64,000 nucleotides of DNA from Microbacterium memoriense (GCF_025398275.1 NZ_JAODOR010000003.1:159054-223053), one strand, 5' to 3'; shown: positions 52,617 to 61,557, numbered from the stretch's first letter. Made by a program: numbers and translations. Notes: generated by a model from the letters alone, not told the origin.

Positions 52617-52706
52617 AGAACACTCCCGTGTTCTACGGTGCGAGCACCCCCGTGCTCTTCTACGAGAACACCCCCGTGTTCTCGCCCATGGACACCCCCG
52701 TGTCCA
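52617..52706. repeat. Four tandem hairpins with a 24-base period
   Basis: Four palindromes are centred at 52625.5, 52649.5, 52673.5 and 52697.5, exactly 24 bases apart. All share the core CAC-CCCC-GTG (CAC-TCCC-GTG in the first). The flanking stem bases differ but always pair: AGAA/TTCT, GAG/CTC, CGAGAA/TTCTCG and TGGA/TCCA. So stems of six to nine bases are kept by compensating changes. The array lies in the gap between the minus-strand LPXTG gene, 24 bases from its start, and rnpB. Confidence 0.9.
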
Positions 52707-52781
52707 CATCTGATGCTGACAGTAGTGCATGTACCCGCCCGGGACAATCACCTGGGTCGACGAGCACCGTAGACTCGACCT

Positions 52782-53150
52782 GCGAATGGGTCGGCTGGAC
52801 GGTCGCGTTGCGGGTGAACCGCACCGAGGAACGTCCGGGCTCCACAGGGCAGGATGGTGGGTAACACCCACCCGGAGTGATCCGCGAGACAGTGCCACAG
52901 AGAGCAGACCGCCGGGGGAGACCCCGGTAAGGGTGAAAGGGTGGTGTAAGAGACCACCGGGACCGTGGTGACACGGTCCGCACGGTAAACCTCGTCCGGA
53001 GCAAGGTCAGACAGAGGATGTTGACGCGGCCCGCCGAGTCCTCGGGTAGACCGCTAGAGCGGCACGGCAACGTGTCGCCGAGAGAGATGACCGTCCACGG
53101 GGCTTCGGCCCCCGGACAGAACCCGGCGTACAGGCCGGCCCATTCGCCCT
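52782..53150 (+). ncRNA. rnpB: RNase P RNA (bacterial class A)
   Basis: Catalytic RNA that trims tRNA 5' ends. The two ends pair as P1 (GCGAATGGGTCGG with CCGGCCCATTCGC). The conserved segments are in order: GAGGAACGTCCGGGCTCCAC, CAGGGCAGGATGGTGGGTAA, then GTGCCACAGAGAGCAGACCG, GGTAAGGGTGAAAGGGTGG, GTAAGAGACCACCGGG and GACAGAACCCGGCGTACAGG. Length is about 369 bases. TAGACT at 52770 is a possible -10. Ends are set by P1 and could differ by a few bases. Confidence 0.95.
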
Positions 53151-53168
53151 CTCAGACGGCGGCGCGGT

Positions 53169-53960
53169 TCACGCGTCGGCGGCCGGAACGGCTTCTGCGA
53201 CGCGCACCGAGAGTGCTGCCGCGCCGATGATCCCCGCGTTGTTGCGGTGCACGGCGGGCACGATCGGGGTCTTGAGGTCCAAGAGCGGGAGGAACTGGTC
53301 GGCGTGCTTGGACACTCCGCCGCCGACGATGAACAGGTCCGGGCTCAACAGGAATTCGAGGTAGCTGTAGTACCACTGCAGGCGCTTCGCCCACTTCTCC
53401 CAGCTCAAACTCTCCCGCTCGACCGCGGAGTAGGCCGCCCACACCTCGGCATCGGACTCTTTGTTGGCGCGCTGGAGGTGGCCGAGTTCGGAGTTCGGAA
53501 TGAGGATGCCGTTGTGCAGCATCGCGGTTCCGATCCCGGTGCCGAGGGTCGTGAGGATCGCCAGCCCGTCAACTCCACGCGCCGCGCCGTAGCGGACCTC
53601 CGCGACGCCGGCGACATCCGCGTCGTTCGCGAAGTGGATCTCACGTCCGAGTCCGTCCTCGAAGAATTTCTCAGCCTCGAACCCGATCCAGGTCTCGGCG
53701 ACGTTCGCCGCCGAGAGCGTGCGTCCGTTCTTCACGATCGCCGGAAAGGCCACGCCGAGGGGAATGTCGGCATCCGTCACACCGAGCGTGTCCAGCACGA
53801 TCCGGACCGCGGCGAGCACATCGTCCGGCTCCGCGCCTGCCGGGGTCGGCACCTTCACACGGTCGCTCAGGAGCGTCCCCGCGTTCAAGTCGACCAAGGC
53901 GCCCTTGATGCCGGTTCCACCGATGTCCACACCGACAGCCCGTGTCGCATTCGTCGTCAT
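53169..53960 (-). CDS. ppgK: Polyphosphate glucokinase
   Basis: ROK-family kinase that phosphorylates glucose from polyphosphate (and ATP). 263 residues. N-terminal phosphate loop VGVDIGGTGIKGALVD, catalytic FANDADVAGVAEVRYG, LTTLGTGIGTAML, then ELGHLQRANKES in place of the zinc motif of other ROK kinases, as expected for PpgK. ATG 53960 is six bases after TAGGGT (53972-53967), so it is likely leaderless. It converges on rnpB and is divergent from the SPOR-like gene. Confidence 0.95.
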   Translation of the reverse strand: MTTNATRAVGVDIGGTGIKGALVDLNAGTLLSDRVKVPTPAGAEPDDVLAAVRIVLDTLGVTDADIPLGVAFPAIVKNGRTLSAANVAETWIGFEAEKFFEDGLGREIHFANDADVAGVAEVRYGAARGVDGLAILTTLGTGIGTAMLHNGILIPNSELGHLQRANKESDAEVWAAYSAVERESLSWEKWAKRLQWYYSYLEFLLSPDLFIVGGGVSKHADQFLPLLDLKTPIVPAVHRNNAGIIGAAALSVRVAEAVPAADA

Positions 53961-53966
53961 GCGTCC

Positions 53967-53972
53967 ACCCTA
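53967..53972 (-). promoter_or_regulatory. -10 box of ppgK (leaderless)
   Basis: TAGGGT on the minus strand, six bases before ATG 53960. Confidence 0.5.
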
Positions 53973-54057
53973 TCGAGGAGCGTGCGGACGCTTCGCAAGC
54001 CTAGGATCGAGCCAGAGCATGCTGACGCCAGGCGTGTGTTGCGAGAAAGGGCCGGAA

Positions 54058-54294
54058 ATGTCCGACGAGAAGTACTGGTACAACCTCACGACGCACGCCG
54101 TCGAGCGCGGATTCGAGTCGCCGGCCATCGACCGCGCCGGCCCGTTCGACACGGAGGAAGAAGCCGCGAACGCGCCTGCCCTCCTCGCTGCCCGCTCCCG
54201 CGCCTGGTCCGAAGACGACGCTCGCGATGACGCATGGCGCGCCGACACCGACGCGGACGTGTCGGGCGAGACGTCGGGCGACACGGCCCGATAG
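54058..54294 (+). CDS. Small SPOR-like protein
   Basis: 78 residues from ATG 54058, with GAAAGG about eight bases upstream. The first 50 residues (KYWYNLTTHAVERGFESPAIDRAGPFDTEEEAANA) match small actinobacterial proteins annotated as SPOR-domain proteins. The tail is acidic and disordered. No membrane segment, so if it binds peptidoglycan the route is unclear. Its stop overlaps a -10-like TAGTCT (54292-54297) for glnA2. Confidence 0.8.
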   Translation: MSDEKYWYNLTTHAVERGFESPAIDRAGPFDTEEEAANAPALLAARSRAWSEDDARDDAWRADTDADVSGETSGDTAR

Positions 54295-54344
54295 TCTGGC
54301 ATTCGGACCGGCTCCGCCTTCCGACCGGTTTCTGAGAGGACGCG

Positions 54345-55682
54345 ATGGACAAGCAGAGGGACTTCGTACTGCGCACGATCGAGGAGCGCGGGGTGAAGTT
54401 CGTCCGTCTCTGGTTCACCGACGTGATCGGCACCCTGAAGTCGGTGGCGATCGCCCCGGCAGAAGTCGAGGGCGCGTTCACCGAGGGGATCGGCTTCGAC
54501 GGCTCCGCGATCGAGGGATTGACCCGCTCGCACGAGTCGGATCTGCTGGCGCACCCGGACCCGACCACGTTCCAGACGTTGCCCTGGCGGGGCGAGATCG
54601 ACCCGACCGCGCGGATGTTCTGCGATCTGACGACACCGGACGGGCAGCCTGCCGTCGCAGACCCGCGGCACGTCCTCAAGCGAACGCTGGCCAAGGCCGC
54701 CGACGCCGGGTTCACGTTCTACACGCACCCCGAGATCGAGTTCTACCTCTTGAAGTCCTCGGCCTACGGGCCGGACGGGCCCGAGCCGGTGGACTCGGCG
54801 GGCTACTTCGACAACGTGCCCGGTGGGACCGCGCACGACTTCCGTCGTCGCAGCGTGCGGATGCTCGAGGACCTCGGCATCTCGGTCGAATACAGCCACC
54901 ATGAGGGCGGTCCCGGGCAGAACGAGATCGATCTGCGCTACGCGGACGCCCTCGCGACAGCCGACAACCTCATGACCTTCCGCACGGTGGTCAAGGAAGT
55001 GGCGATCGAGCAGGGCGTCTACGCGACGTTCATGCCGAAGCCGCTCAGCGGGAAGCCGGGCAGTGGCATGCACACGCACATGTCGCTGTTCGAAGGTGAC
55101 CAGAACGCGTTCTATGAGGCGGGTGCGCAGTACCAGCTCTCCAAGACCGGGCGCCAGTTCATCGCGGGACTCCTCACCCACGCCAACGAGATCGCCGCGG
55201 TGACGAACCAGTTCGTCAACTCGTATAAGCGACTCTGGGGCGGTGACGAGGCTCCGAGCTTCATCACCTGGGGCCACAACAACCGTTCGGCTCTCGTGCG
55301 CGTCCCGATGTACAAGCCCACCAAGGGTCAATCCACGCGGGTCGAATACCGCGCGTTGGATTCTGCGGCCAACCCGTATCTGTCGTTCGCGCTCATGCTG
55401 GCCGCTGGCCTCAAGGGCATCGAAAAGGGCTACGAACTCCCGCCCGAGGCAGAGGACAACGTCTGGTCGCTGACGGACGCGGAGCGTCGTGCGCTCGGTT
55501 ACGCCTCGTTGCCGGCGAGCTTGGACCACGCGCTGGAGTACATGGAAGAGTCCGAGCTCGTCGCCGAGACCCTCGGCGAGCAGGTCTTCAACTATGTGCT
55601 GCTCAACAAGCGTCGGGAATGGCAGGAGTACCGCGCACAGGTCACGCCTTTCGAGCTGAAGAGCAACCTGGAGATGCTCTAG
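54345..55682 (+). CDS. glnA2: Glutamine synthetase, GlnA2 type (class I)
   Basis: Forms glutamine from glutamate and ammonia. 445 residues. Motifs: FTDVIGTLKSVAIAP, GFDGSAIEGLTRSHESDL, THPEIEFYLL, HHEGGPGQNEIDLRYAD, MPKPLSGKPGSGMHTHMSLFEG and NSYKRLWGGDEAPSF. It is about 30 residues shorter than glnA1 in this window and lacks its extra segment near the regulatory Tyr, as in the GS-alpha form not normally adenylylated. GAGAGGAC precedes the ATG. glnE follows after five bases. Confidence 0.96.
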   Translation: MDKQRDFVLRTIEERGVKFVRLWFTDVIGTLKSVAIAPAEVEGAFTEGIGFDGSAIEGLTRSHESDLLAHPDPTTFQTLPWRGEIDPTARMFCDLTTPDGQPAVADPRHVLKRTLAKAADAGFTFYTHPEIEFYLLKSSAYGPDGPEPVDSAGYFDNVPGGTAHDFRRRSVRMLEDLGISVEYSHHEGGPGQNEIDLRYADALATADNLMTFRTVVKEVAIEQGVYATFMPKPLSGKPGSGMHTHMSLFEGDQNAFYEAGAQYQLSKTGRQFIAGLLTHANEIAAVTNQFVNSYKRLWGGDEAPSFITWGHNNRSALVRVPMYKPTKGQSTRVEYRALDSAANPYLSFALMLAAGLKGIEKGYELPPEAEDNVWSLTDAERRALGYASLPASLDHALEYMEESELVAETLGEQVFNYVLLNKRREWQEYRAQVTPFELKSNLEML

Positions 55683-55687
55683 AGCCC

Positions 55688-58687
55688 ATGTCGACCGGCG
55701 CGCGTTCCTCGGCCCTGACCGGACTCGCCCGACTCGGCTTCGGTAACCTCGGCGACGCCGATCGGTTGCTGAGCGAGCTCGCCGAACTCACCGGTCGGCA
55801 ACGGCCGGAGTTGTTGCTCTCGGCAGAGCTGGCGGCCGATCCGGACGGTGCGTTGGGGGCACTCGTGCGGATCGCGCGGCGAGACGCCGACGCGGTGCGT
55901 GACGCGCTCGCGAACGCAGCGGCAACGGTCTGGCGGCTGTTGGGCGCGTCGAGTGGATTCGCCGAGTTCTATCTGCGGCATCCACGCGAACTCGACGACC
56001 TCACGGGCGCCGGGGGAGGACTCCCGTCGACGCAGGAACTCCGCTCCGAACTTCTCGACGCTGTCGGTGCGGATGCAGAAGGATTCGCACAGACCGGCGA
56101 CGAGAGCGCCTGGGTCGCGCTGCGCGTCCGTTACCGCCGGATGCTGGCGCGCATCGCCGCGTTCGACCTTTCCGTCCCGGATGCGGTGGATGTCCTCGCC
56201 CCGGTCGCTGCCGCACTGGCCGACGCGGCCGGCGCCGCGCTGGAGGCGTCGTTGTGCGTCGCCCGTACGCGGGTCGCCGGCGGGAGTGTGGGGGCCGGTC
56301 TTTTCCCGCACGCGCACGTGATGGGCACACAGCTCGCGATCATCGGAATGGGCAAGACCGGAGCGCGCGAGCTCAATTACGTCAGCGACGTCGACGTCAT
56401 CTTCGTCGGGGGTGCGGACCAGAGCATCATCGAGGATGTCGGTGAGAGCCGGGCCATCGACATCGCCACTCGCCTCGCCGTCCAGACGATGCGGGGGATC
56501 TCGGGGATCGAGATCGAGCCGCCCCTGTGGGAAGTCGATGCGAATCTGCGGCCGGAAGGCAAACAGGGCGCCCTCGTGCGGAGCCTCGAGTCGCATTTGT
56601 CCTATTACGACCGATGGGCCAAGAGCTGGGAGTTCCAGGCCCTGTTGAAGGCCCGCCCGATCGCGGGTGATCGGGCGCTCGGCGACGCGTACGTGGCCGC
56701 GGTTCAGCCGAAGATCTGGATGAGCGCCGCCCGCGAGAACTTCGTCGACAGCGTCCAACGGATGCGTGAGCGTGTCACCGAGCACATCCCGCCGGCCGAT
56801 GTGCCCTACCAGCTCAAGCTCGGACCGGGCGGAATCCGTGACATCGAGTTCACCGTGCAGCTCTTGCAACTCGTGCACGGCCTCGGAGACCCCAGCATCC
56901 ATCAGCGCGGAACGCTCGACGCACTCGAAGCCCTGGTCGACGCGGGCTACATCGGACGCGCCGACGCCGCCGTGTTCGCCCGTGACTACCGGGTGCTCCG
57001 AGTGCTGGAACATCGGATGCAGCTTCGCGGGCTGCAGCGCACACACCTCATGCCCACGACGCCGGACGGCCTGCGCGTCCTCGCACGCGCGTCGGGACTC
57101 GCAGAGACCGGACCGGCCGTGTGGGAACTGTGGGAAGCGGTCAAGCGCGAGGTGCGTGAAGTCCACGTGCGGCTCTTCTACCGGCCGCTGTTGTCGGCGG
57201 TTGCGGCACTGCCCGCGGATGAACAGCAACTCTCGCAAGGACAGGCGGCCGATCGCCTTGCGGCCATCGGCTTCCGTGATCCGGCCGGTGCGCTCCGGCA
57301 CATCGGCGCCATCACGGGGGGCCTGAGTCGCAAAGCCACCATCCAACGACACCTCATGCCGGTGATGATCCGCTGGTTCGCGGACGGCGTCGATCCGGAC
57401 TACGGGCTGCTCGCGTACCGCCGCATCAGTGAACGCTTGGGCAACACCCCCTGGTTCCTGCGGATGCTGCGTGACTCCTCCGGGGCCGCAGAACGATTGA
57501 CGCGCGTGCTCTCGGGCTCCCGCTATGTCGGGGAGCTGATGGAGTGGATTCCCGAGTCGGTCGCGTGGCTGGATTCCGATGAGCAGCTCCGCCCGCGGCG
57601 CGGAGTCCTGCTGCAGGAAGAGGCCCGCGCGATCCAGGCCCGCCATGAGACCGTGATCGATGCCATGCGGTCCGTGCGCGTGCTGCGGCGACGGGAGCTC
57701 CTCCGCCTGGGTCTTGCCGGGCTGCTCGGTACCGCAACGATTGAAGAGATCGCGGAGGGATTGACGACCGTCAGCGAGGTCACGATCCAGGCGACGCTGC
57801 GTGCCGTGCGCCGCGAGATCGTGCCTCCGGAGGACGCCGCGCTGGACTTCTCCGTCATCGCGATGGGGCGGTTCGGCGGCCGTGAACTCGGCTTCGGCTC
57901 CGATGCCGACATCCTTTACGTGTATGACGCCAACGGGATCGACCCACAGCGGGCGAACGCTCTCGCCCTGCAGATCGTCGCCGGATTACGCACTCATTCG
58001 GAAGACCACCGCGTTCCGTTCGATCTCGACGCTGATCTGCGTCCGGAGGGACGCACGGGCCCGATGGTGCGCTCGCTCGAATCGTATGCCGCGTACTACC
58101 GCCGCTGGTCTCTGTCGTGGGAAGCGCAAGCGCTCTTGCGCGCCCGCGGCGTCGCCGGCAGCGTCACACTCAATCGCGCGTTCATGGCCCTCGCCGACGA
58201 GGTGCGGTATCCCGCGAACGTCGATCCGAACGGACTCCGCGAGATCAAGCGGATCAAAGCGCGCGTCGAAAATGAGCGCCTGCCGCAGGGGGCCGATCGT
58301 GCGCGCCATCTGAAGCTCGGCCCGGGTGGGCTGAGTGATGTCGAATGGCTGGTCCAGCTGCTCCAGCATGCCCACGCGCATGACATTCCGACGCTGCGGA
58401 CGACCTCGACCATCGGCGCGCTGAATGCGGCGCGGGATGCGGGGCTCGTGCCCGACGCGGCGGCGGACTACTTGGCTGAAGCCTGGCGCCTCGCCAGTCG
58501 GCTCCGTTCGGCCAACACGCTTCTGTCGGGCCAGACGAGCGATATCCTGCCGACCGACCGGGGCAAGCTCGACGGCATCGGCCGTCTCCTGGAGTACCCA
58601 CCGCGCTCGGCGACTCGGGTCGAAGAGGAATGGATGCGGACCGCGCGCCGTGCGCGCCGCGCGTTCGAGAAGCTCTTCTACGGCTAA
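55688..58687 (+). CDS. glnE: Glutamine synthetase adenylyltransferase/deadenylyltransferase
   Basis: Attaches and removes AMP on glutamine synthetase according to nitrogen status. 999 residues with two nucleotidyltransferase halves: the N-terminal one has ELNYVSDVDVIFVGG, the C-terminal one ELGFGSDADILYVYD, each followed by DANLRPEGKQGALVRSL / DADLRPEGRTGPMVRSL and KLGPGGIRDIEF / KLGPGGLSDVEW. The order of deadenylylase first and adenylylase second follows the family. Its target is most likely GlnA1, encoded convergently just downstream. Confidence 0.97.
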   Translation: MSTGARSSALTGLARLGFGNLGDADRLLSELAELTGRQRPELLLSAELAADPDGALGALVRIARRDADAVRDALANAAATVWRLLGASSGFAEFYLRHPRELDDLTGAGGGLPSTQELRSELLDAVGADAEGFAQTGDESAWVALRVRYRRMLARIAAFDLSVPDAVDVLAPVAAALADAAGAALEASLCVARTRVAGGSVGAGLFPHAHVMGTQLAIIGMGKTGARELNYVSDVDVIFVGGADQSIIEDVGESRAIDIATRLAVQTMRGISGIEIEPPLWEVDANLRPEGKQGALVRSLESHLSYYDRWAKSWEFQALLKARPIAGDRALGDAYVAAVQPKIWMSAARENFVDSVQRMRERVTEHIPPADVPYQLKLGPGGIRDIEFTVQLLQLVHGLGDPSIHQRGTLDALEALVDAGYIGRADAAVFARDYRVLRVLEHRMQLRGLQRTHLMPTTPDGLRVLARASGLAETGPAVWELWEAVKREVREVHVRLFYRPLLSAVAALPADEQQLSQGQAADRLAAIGFRDPAGALRHIGAITGGLSRKATIQRHLMPVMIRWFADGVDPDYGLLAYRRISERLGNTPWFLRMLRDSSGAAERLTRVLSGSRYVGELMEWIPESVAWLDSDEQLRPRRGVLLQEEARAIQARHETVIDAMRSVRVLRRRELLRLGLAGLLGTATIEEIAEGLTTVSEVTIQATLRAVRREIVPPEDAALDFSVIAMGRFGGRELGFGSDADILYVYDANGIDPQRANALALQIVAGLRTHSEDHRVPFDLDADLRPEGRTGPMVRSLESYAAYYRRWSLSWEAQALLRARGVAGSVTLNRAFMALADEVRYPANVDPNGLREIKRIKARVENERLPQGADRARHLKLGPGGLSDVEWLVQLLQHAHAHDIPTLRTTSTIGALNAARDAGLVPDAAADYLAEAWRLASRLRSANTLLSGQTSDILPTDRGKLDGIGRLLEYPPRSATRVEEEWMRTARRARRAFEKLFYG

Positions 58688-58862
58688 GCCCCGGCATCCA
58701 CCACCCTCTTTGTGGCGCGGGGTCGCCCCGCACGATCTCCGCAGAATGTCCACTTCTCCGCACGTATACGGCGGATCTCTGCGGAGATCGCGACATTCTG
58801 CGCGCTTCGCTGCGCCCGCGCACGCGAAAAGCCCCGACATCCGAAAGTGGATGCCGGGGCTT
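58686..58862. repeat. Nested inverted repeats between glnE and glnA1
   Basis: Outer arms: AAGCCCCGGCATCCAC (58686-58701) and its exact complement GTGGATGCCGGGGCTT (58847-58862). Inner arms: 58740-58762 and 58780-58802, pairing CGCAGAATGTC with GACATTCTGCG and TCTCCGCA with TGCGGAGA around a four-base mismatch. GATCTC-TGCG-GAGATC (58774-58789) is a further palindrome. The block fills almost the whole gap between the convergent genes. Confidence 0.75.
58827..58862 (-). terminator. Intrinsic terminator of glnA1
   Basis: On the minus strand, AAGCCCCGGCATCC, a six-base loop and GGATGTCGGGGCTT form a 14-base stem with one G-U pair, followed by TT to give a run of four T. It ends 11 bases past the glnA1 stop. 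Confidence 0.85.
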
Positions 58863-58872
58863 CTCGGAGGCG

Positions 58873-60297
58873 TCAGACGCCGAAGTACAGCTCGAACTCG
58901 AACGGGTGCGGGCGCGCCGCGATCGGCTTGATCTCGTTCTCGATCTTGTATTCGATCCACGTCTCGATGAGCTCGGGGGTGAACACATTGCCGCGCGTCA
59001 GGAACTCGGAGTCGGCGCGCAGCGCCTCGAGCGAGTCCAGCAGCGAGTTCGGAACCTGCGGAATGTTCTTCGCCTCCTCGGGGGGAAGCTCGTACAGGTC
59101 CTTGTCGACCGGCTCGTGCGGCTCGATGCGGTTGATGATGCCATCGAGGCCGGCCATCAGCTGTGCCGCGAAGGCGAGATACGGGTTACCCGAGGCATCC
59201 GGAGCACGGAACTCGATGCGCTTCGCCTTCGGGTTCGACCCCGTGATCGGGATGCGGATGGCCGCCGAACGGTTTCCGGCCGAGTAGACCAGGTTGACGG
59301 GGGCCTCGTAGCCCTTGACCAGACGCTTGTAGGAGTTGATCGTCGGGTTGGTGAACGCGAGCACCGCGGGAGCGTGTGCCAGCAGACCGCCGATGTACCA
59401 GCGTGCGGTGTCGGAGAGTCCGCCATAGCCCTTCTCGTCGTAGAAGAGGGGCTTGCCGTCGAGCCACAGCGACTGGTGGGTGTGCATACCCGAGCCGTTG
59501 TCGCCGAACAGCGGCTTCGGCATGAAGGTCGCGACCTTGCCCCACTGCTCCGCGGTGTTCTTGATGATGTACTTGAACTTCAGGATGTCGTCCGCGGAGT
59601 GGACCATCGTGTCGAAGCGGTAGTTGATCTCCTGCTGGCCGCCGGTGCCCACCTCGTGGTGCGAGCGCTCGAGGATGAAGCCGGCCTCGATGAGCTTGAG
59701 CGTCATGTCATCGCGCAGGTCAGCGGTCTTGTCGACGGGGCTGACGGGGAAGTAGCCGCCCTTGTACGGGGTCTTGTTGGCGAGGTTTCCGCCTTCTTCC
59801 TCGCGGCCGGTGTTCCACGCGCCCTCTTCGGAGTCGACGCTGTAGAAGCTCGAGTTCTGCGTGACCGAGTAGCGCACGTCGTCGAAGATGTAGAACTCCG
59901 CCTCGGGGGCGAAGAATGCCGTGTCGGCGATGCCGGTGGAGGCGAGGTACTTCTCGGCCTTCTTGGCGACCTGACGCGGGTCCTTGTGGTAGATCTCACC
60001 GTTACGCGGGTTGTAGATGTCGAAGATCATGACCAGCGTTTTGGCTTCGCGGAACTGGTCGAGATAAGCGGTCGACACATCCGGGATCAGCTGCATGTCC
60101 GACTCGTGGATGTTCGCGAAGCCGCGAATCGACGAGCCGTCGAACAGCTGACCGACCGTGAAGAACTCCTCGTCGACGGTCGAGGCGGGAATGTTGAAGT
60201 GCTGCTGCACACCAGGGAGATCCGTGAAACGGATGTCGAGGAACTTGACGTCCTCGTCCTTGATGTACGCGAGCACCTCGGATGAATCTTTGAACAT
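58873..60297 (-). CDS. glnA: Glutamine synthetase, GlnA1 type (class I-beta)
   Basis: Main ammonia-assimilating enzyme, 474 residues, dodecameric. Motifs: [85 protein letters not shown]. The adenylylation Tyr is near residue 402 in [13 protein letters not shown], the target of GlnE. GGAGA lies five bases before ATG 60297. A GlnR-type operator lies 81-107 bases upstream, and a strong terminator follows. Confidence 0.97.
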   Translation of the reverse strand: MFKDSSEVLAYIKDEDVKFLDIRFTDLPGVQQHFNIPASTVDEEFFTVGQLFDGSSIRGFANIHESDMQLIPDVSTAYLDQFREAKTLVMIFDIYNPRNGEIYHKDPRQVAKKAEKYLASTGIADTAFFAPEAEFYIFDDVRYSVTQNSSFYSVDSEEGAWNTGREEEGGNLANKTPYKGGYFPVSPVDKTADLRDDMTLKLIEAGFILERSHHEVGTGGQQEINYRFDTMVHSADDILKFKYIIKNTAEQWGKVATFMPKPLFGDNGSGMHTHQSLWLDGKPLFYDEKGYGGLSDTARWYIGGLLAHAPAVLAFTNPTINSYKRLVKGYEAPVNLVYSAGNRSAAIRIPITGSNPKAKRIEFRAPDASGNPYLAFAAQLMAGLDGIINRIEPHEPVDKDLYELPPEEAKNIPQVPNSLLDSLEALRADSEFLTRGNVFTPELIETWIEYKIENEIKPIAARPHPFEFELYFGV

Positions 60298-60377
60298 GGA
60301 GTCTCCAAGATCGGGTGTGGAACACGCCTGACGGAATCAGGCTCGCCTCGACCGTAGTCGGGGCCGGTTGCTCGGTA

Positions 60378-60404
60378 GTATCCCCAGTGTTTCAGACTTG
60401 TTAC
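60378..60404 (-). promoter_or_regulatory. GlnR-type operator upstream of glnA1
   Basis: On the minus strand: GTAAC (60404-60400), six bases, GAAAC (60393-60389), six bases, GATAC (60382-60378). This fits the actinobacterial GlnR pattern GTNAC-N6-GAAAC repeated, and GlnR is known to control glnA. The third half-site is one base off. Confidence 0.7.
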
Positions 60405-60415
60405 GAGGCCGCGGA

Positions 60416-60421
60416 TAGGCT
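60416..60421 (+). promoter_or_regulatory. -10 box of the RDD gene (leaderless)
   Basis: TAGGCT, six bases, then GTG 60428. Confidence 0.5.
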
Positions 60422-60427
60422 GGACGC

Positions 60428-60829
60428 GTGGCAACGGAACTCAGTGCGAACACGTATCCGGGTGAGCGTCTCGGGATGCCGGAGTTCGGGACCGGAAGTG
60501 TGGCGCGCCCCGGTCGCAGGCTTGCGGCTCTCGCGATCGACTGGGCGAGCGCCGTCCTGATCTCTATCGCGTTCTTCTCCTACGACTCGCTGGCCACGCT
60601 CGCGATCTTCGCGGTCGTCCAGATCGTTTTCCTCCCCACCCTGGGAGGGAGTCCGGGACACCGGCTCCTCGGTCTCCGCCTGGAGATGGTCGGTGGCGGA
60701 TGGGTCGGACTGTGGCGCCCGATCGTGCGCACAGCGCTGCTGGTCCTGGTCATCCCCGCGGTGATTTGGGATCCTGACCAGCGCGGTCTTCACGACAAGG
60801 CTGTCGGCACCGTCCTCCGCCGCCGCTGA
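60428..60829 (+). CDS. RDD-family membrane protein
   Basis: 133 residues from GTG 60428. Two to three transmembrane helices: RLAALAIDWASAVLISIAFF (with the RDD-like Arg/Asp pair RRLAALAIDW), LAIFAVVQIVFLPTLGG, and TALLVLVIPAVIWD. SPGHRLLGLRL and WDPDQRGLHDKAVGTVLRR are the family tail motifs. Function unknown; some RDD proteins are ion transporters. It converges on the DUF4191 gene; a seven-base inverted repeat (CGCTGAG...CTCAGCG, 60824-60852) spans the gap. Confidence 0.88.
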   Translation: MATELSANTYPGERLGMPEFGTGSVARPGRRLAALAIDWASAVLISIAFFSYDSLATLAIFAVVQIVFLPTLGGSPGHRLLGLRLEMVGGGWVGLWRPIVRTALLVLVIPAVIWDPDQRGLHDKAVGTVLRRR

Positions 60830-60846
60830 GGTCGAAAAGGTGGCGC

Positions 60847-61557
60847 TCAGCGCGGTCGCTGTGCGCGGGCCTTGGCCGGGTCGACACCCTTGGGGATCGG
60901 GAGCGACGTCACAGACTGTGACACCGAGTCGACGCGCTTGACGACGGCAGCCATCGTCGCGCGGTCCACAGATTTCGGAAGCGACTTGATGGTCGAGGAG
61001 AGTTTGGAGATGGCGACATCGCCCTCGCCGTGGCCGAGGTAGATGACGGTGATCGGCACACCGGAAGCGACGCGCTGGACTTTCATCTTCTCGTCGTTGA
61101 CGAGTCGCGTGAGGCGCCCGCGGGCCCCCTCGGCGATGATGACGACGCCGCCGCGTCCGATCACGCGGTAGACGGCATCCTGAGTCTTCGGGTTGACACC
61201 CACGGGCATGTCCGAGGCGACCCACTTGCGTCCGAGGGACGTGGAGAGCACGTGACCTGCGCCGCCGGGAACGCCATCGAGCTTGCGATACATCGCGTGC
61301 GTCGACATCCGGGTCATGAGGATCATGGCACCCAGAAGGCCGAACATCACACCCGTCACGCCCCAGAGGATGACGCTCCACACGGCGACCGGCGGCACCA
61401 GGAAGCCGACCAGGACACCCGCGCCGATGCCGAGGAGCACGACGGCGATGAGCGCCCACGGCAACCACGCGTATTCGGCCTTCGTGAACGTGAAAAGGGA
61501 GCGGAGCTGAGAGAAGAAGCCCGGGCGCTTCTCGGGCGCGGTACTGCGGGATGACAT
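60847..61557 (-). CDS. DUF4191 membrane protein
   Basis: 236 residues. Two adjacent transmembrane helices (about 31-80, WALIAVVLLGIGAGVLVGFLVPP and VILWGVTGVMFGLLGAMILM) form a hairpin, and the remaining 150 residues are cytoplasmic (GVNPKTQDAVYRVIGRGGVVIIAEG, VIYLGHGEGDVAI). This matches the actinobacterial DUF4191 family, whose role is unknown. ATG 61557 follows TAGGCT (61570-61565) by seven bases, consistent with a leaderless mRNA. Confidence 0.9.
   Translation of the reverse strand: MSSRSTAPEKRPGFFSQLRSLFTFTKAEYAWLPWALIAVVLLGIGAGVLVGFLVPPVAVWSVILWGVTGVMFGLLGAMILMTRMSTHAMYRKLDGVPGGAGHVLSTSLGRKWVASDMPVGVNPKTQDAVYRVIGRGGVVIIAEGARGRLTRLVNDEKMKVQRVASGVPITVIYLGHGEGDVAISKLSSTIKSLPKSVDRATMAAVVKRVDSVSQSVTSLPIPKGVDPAKARAQRPR

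Noticed and set aside
52617..52706. Hairpin array read as a CRISPR array
   Set aside because: Units are only 24 bases, the flanks between cores vary by pairing rather than as spacers, and there are no cas genes.
52617..52706. Hairpin array as LexA boxes
   Set aside because: GAAC and GTTC are eight bases apart in the first and third units and absent in the others; SOS boxes need four.
52617..52706. Hairpin array as a G-quadruplex
   Set aside because: The four G runs are separated by about 20 bases and one is only GGG; hairpins are far more likely.
52487..52864. A plus-strand frame containing 8-residue repeats (xTPVFYxx) over the hairpin array
   Set aside because: The peptide repeat is a by-product of the 24-base DNA period. 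It runs antisense over the LPXTG gene start and into rnpB, with no ribosome site.
58630..60285. A 551-codon plus-strand frame over glnA1
   Set aside because: Shadow of glnA1, and it would run through the glnA1 terminator and repeat region.
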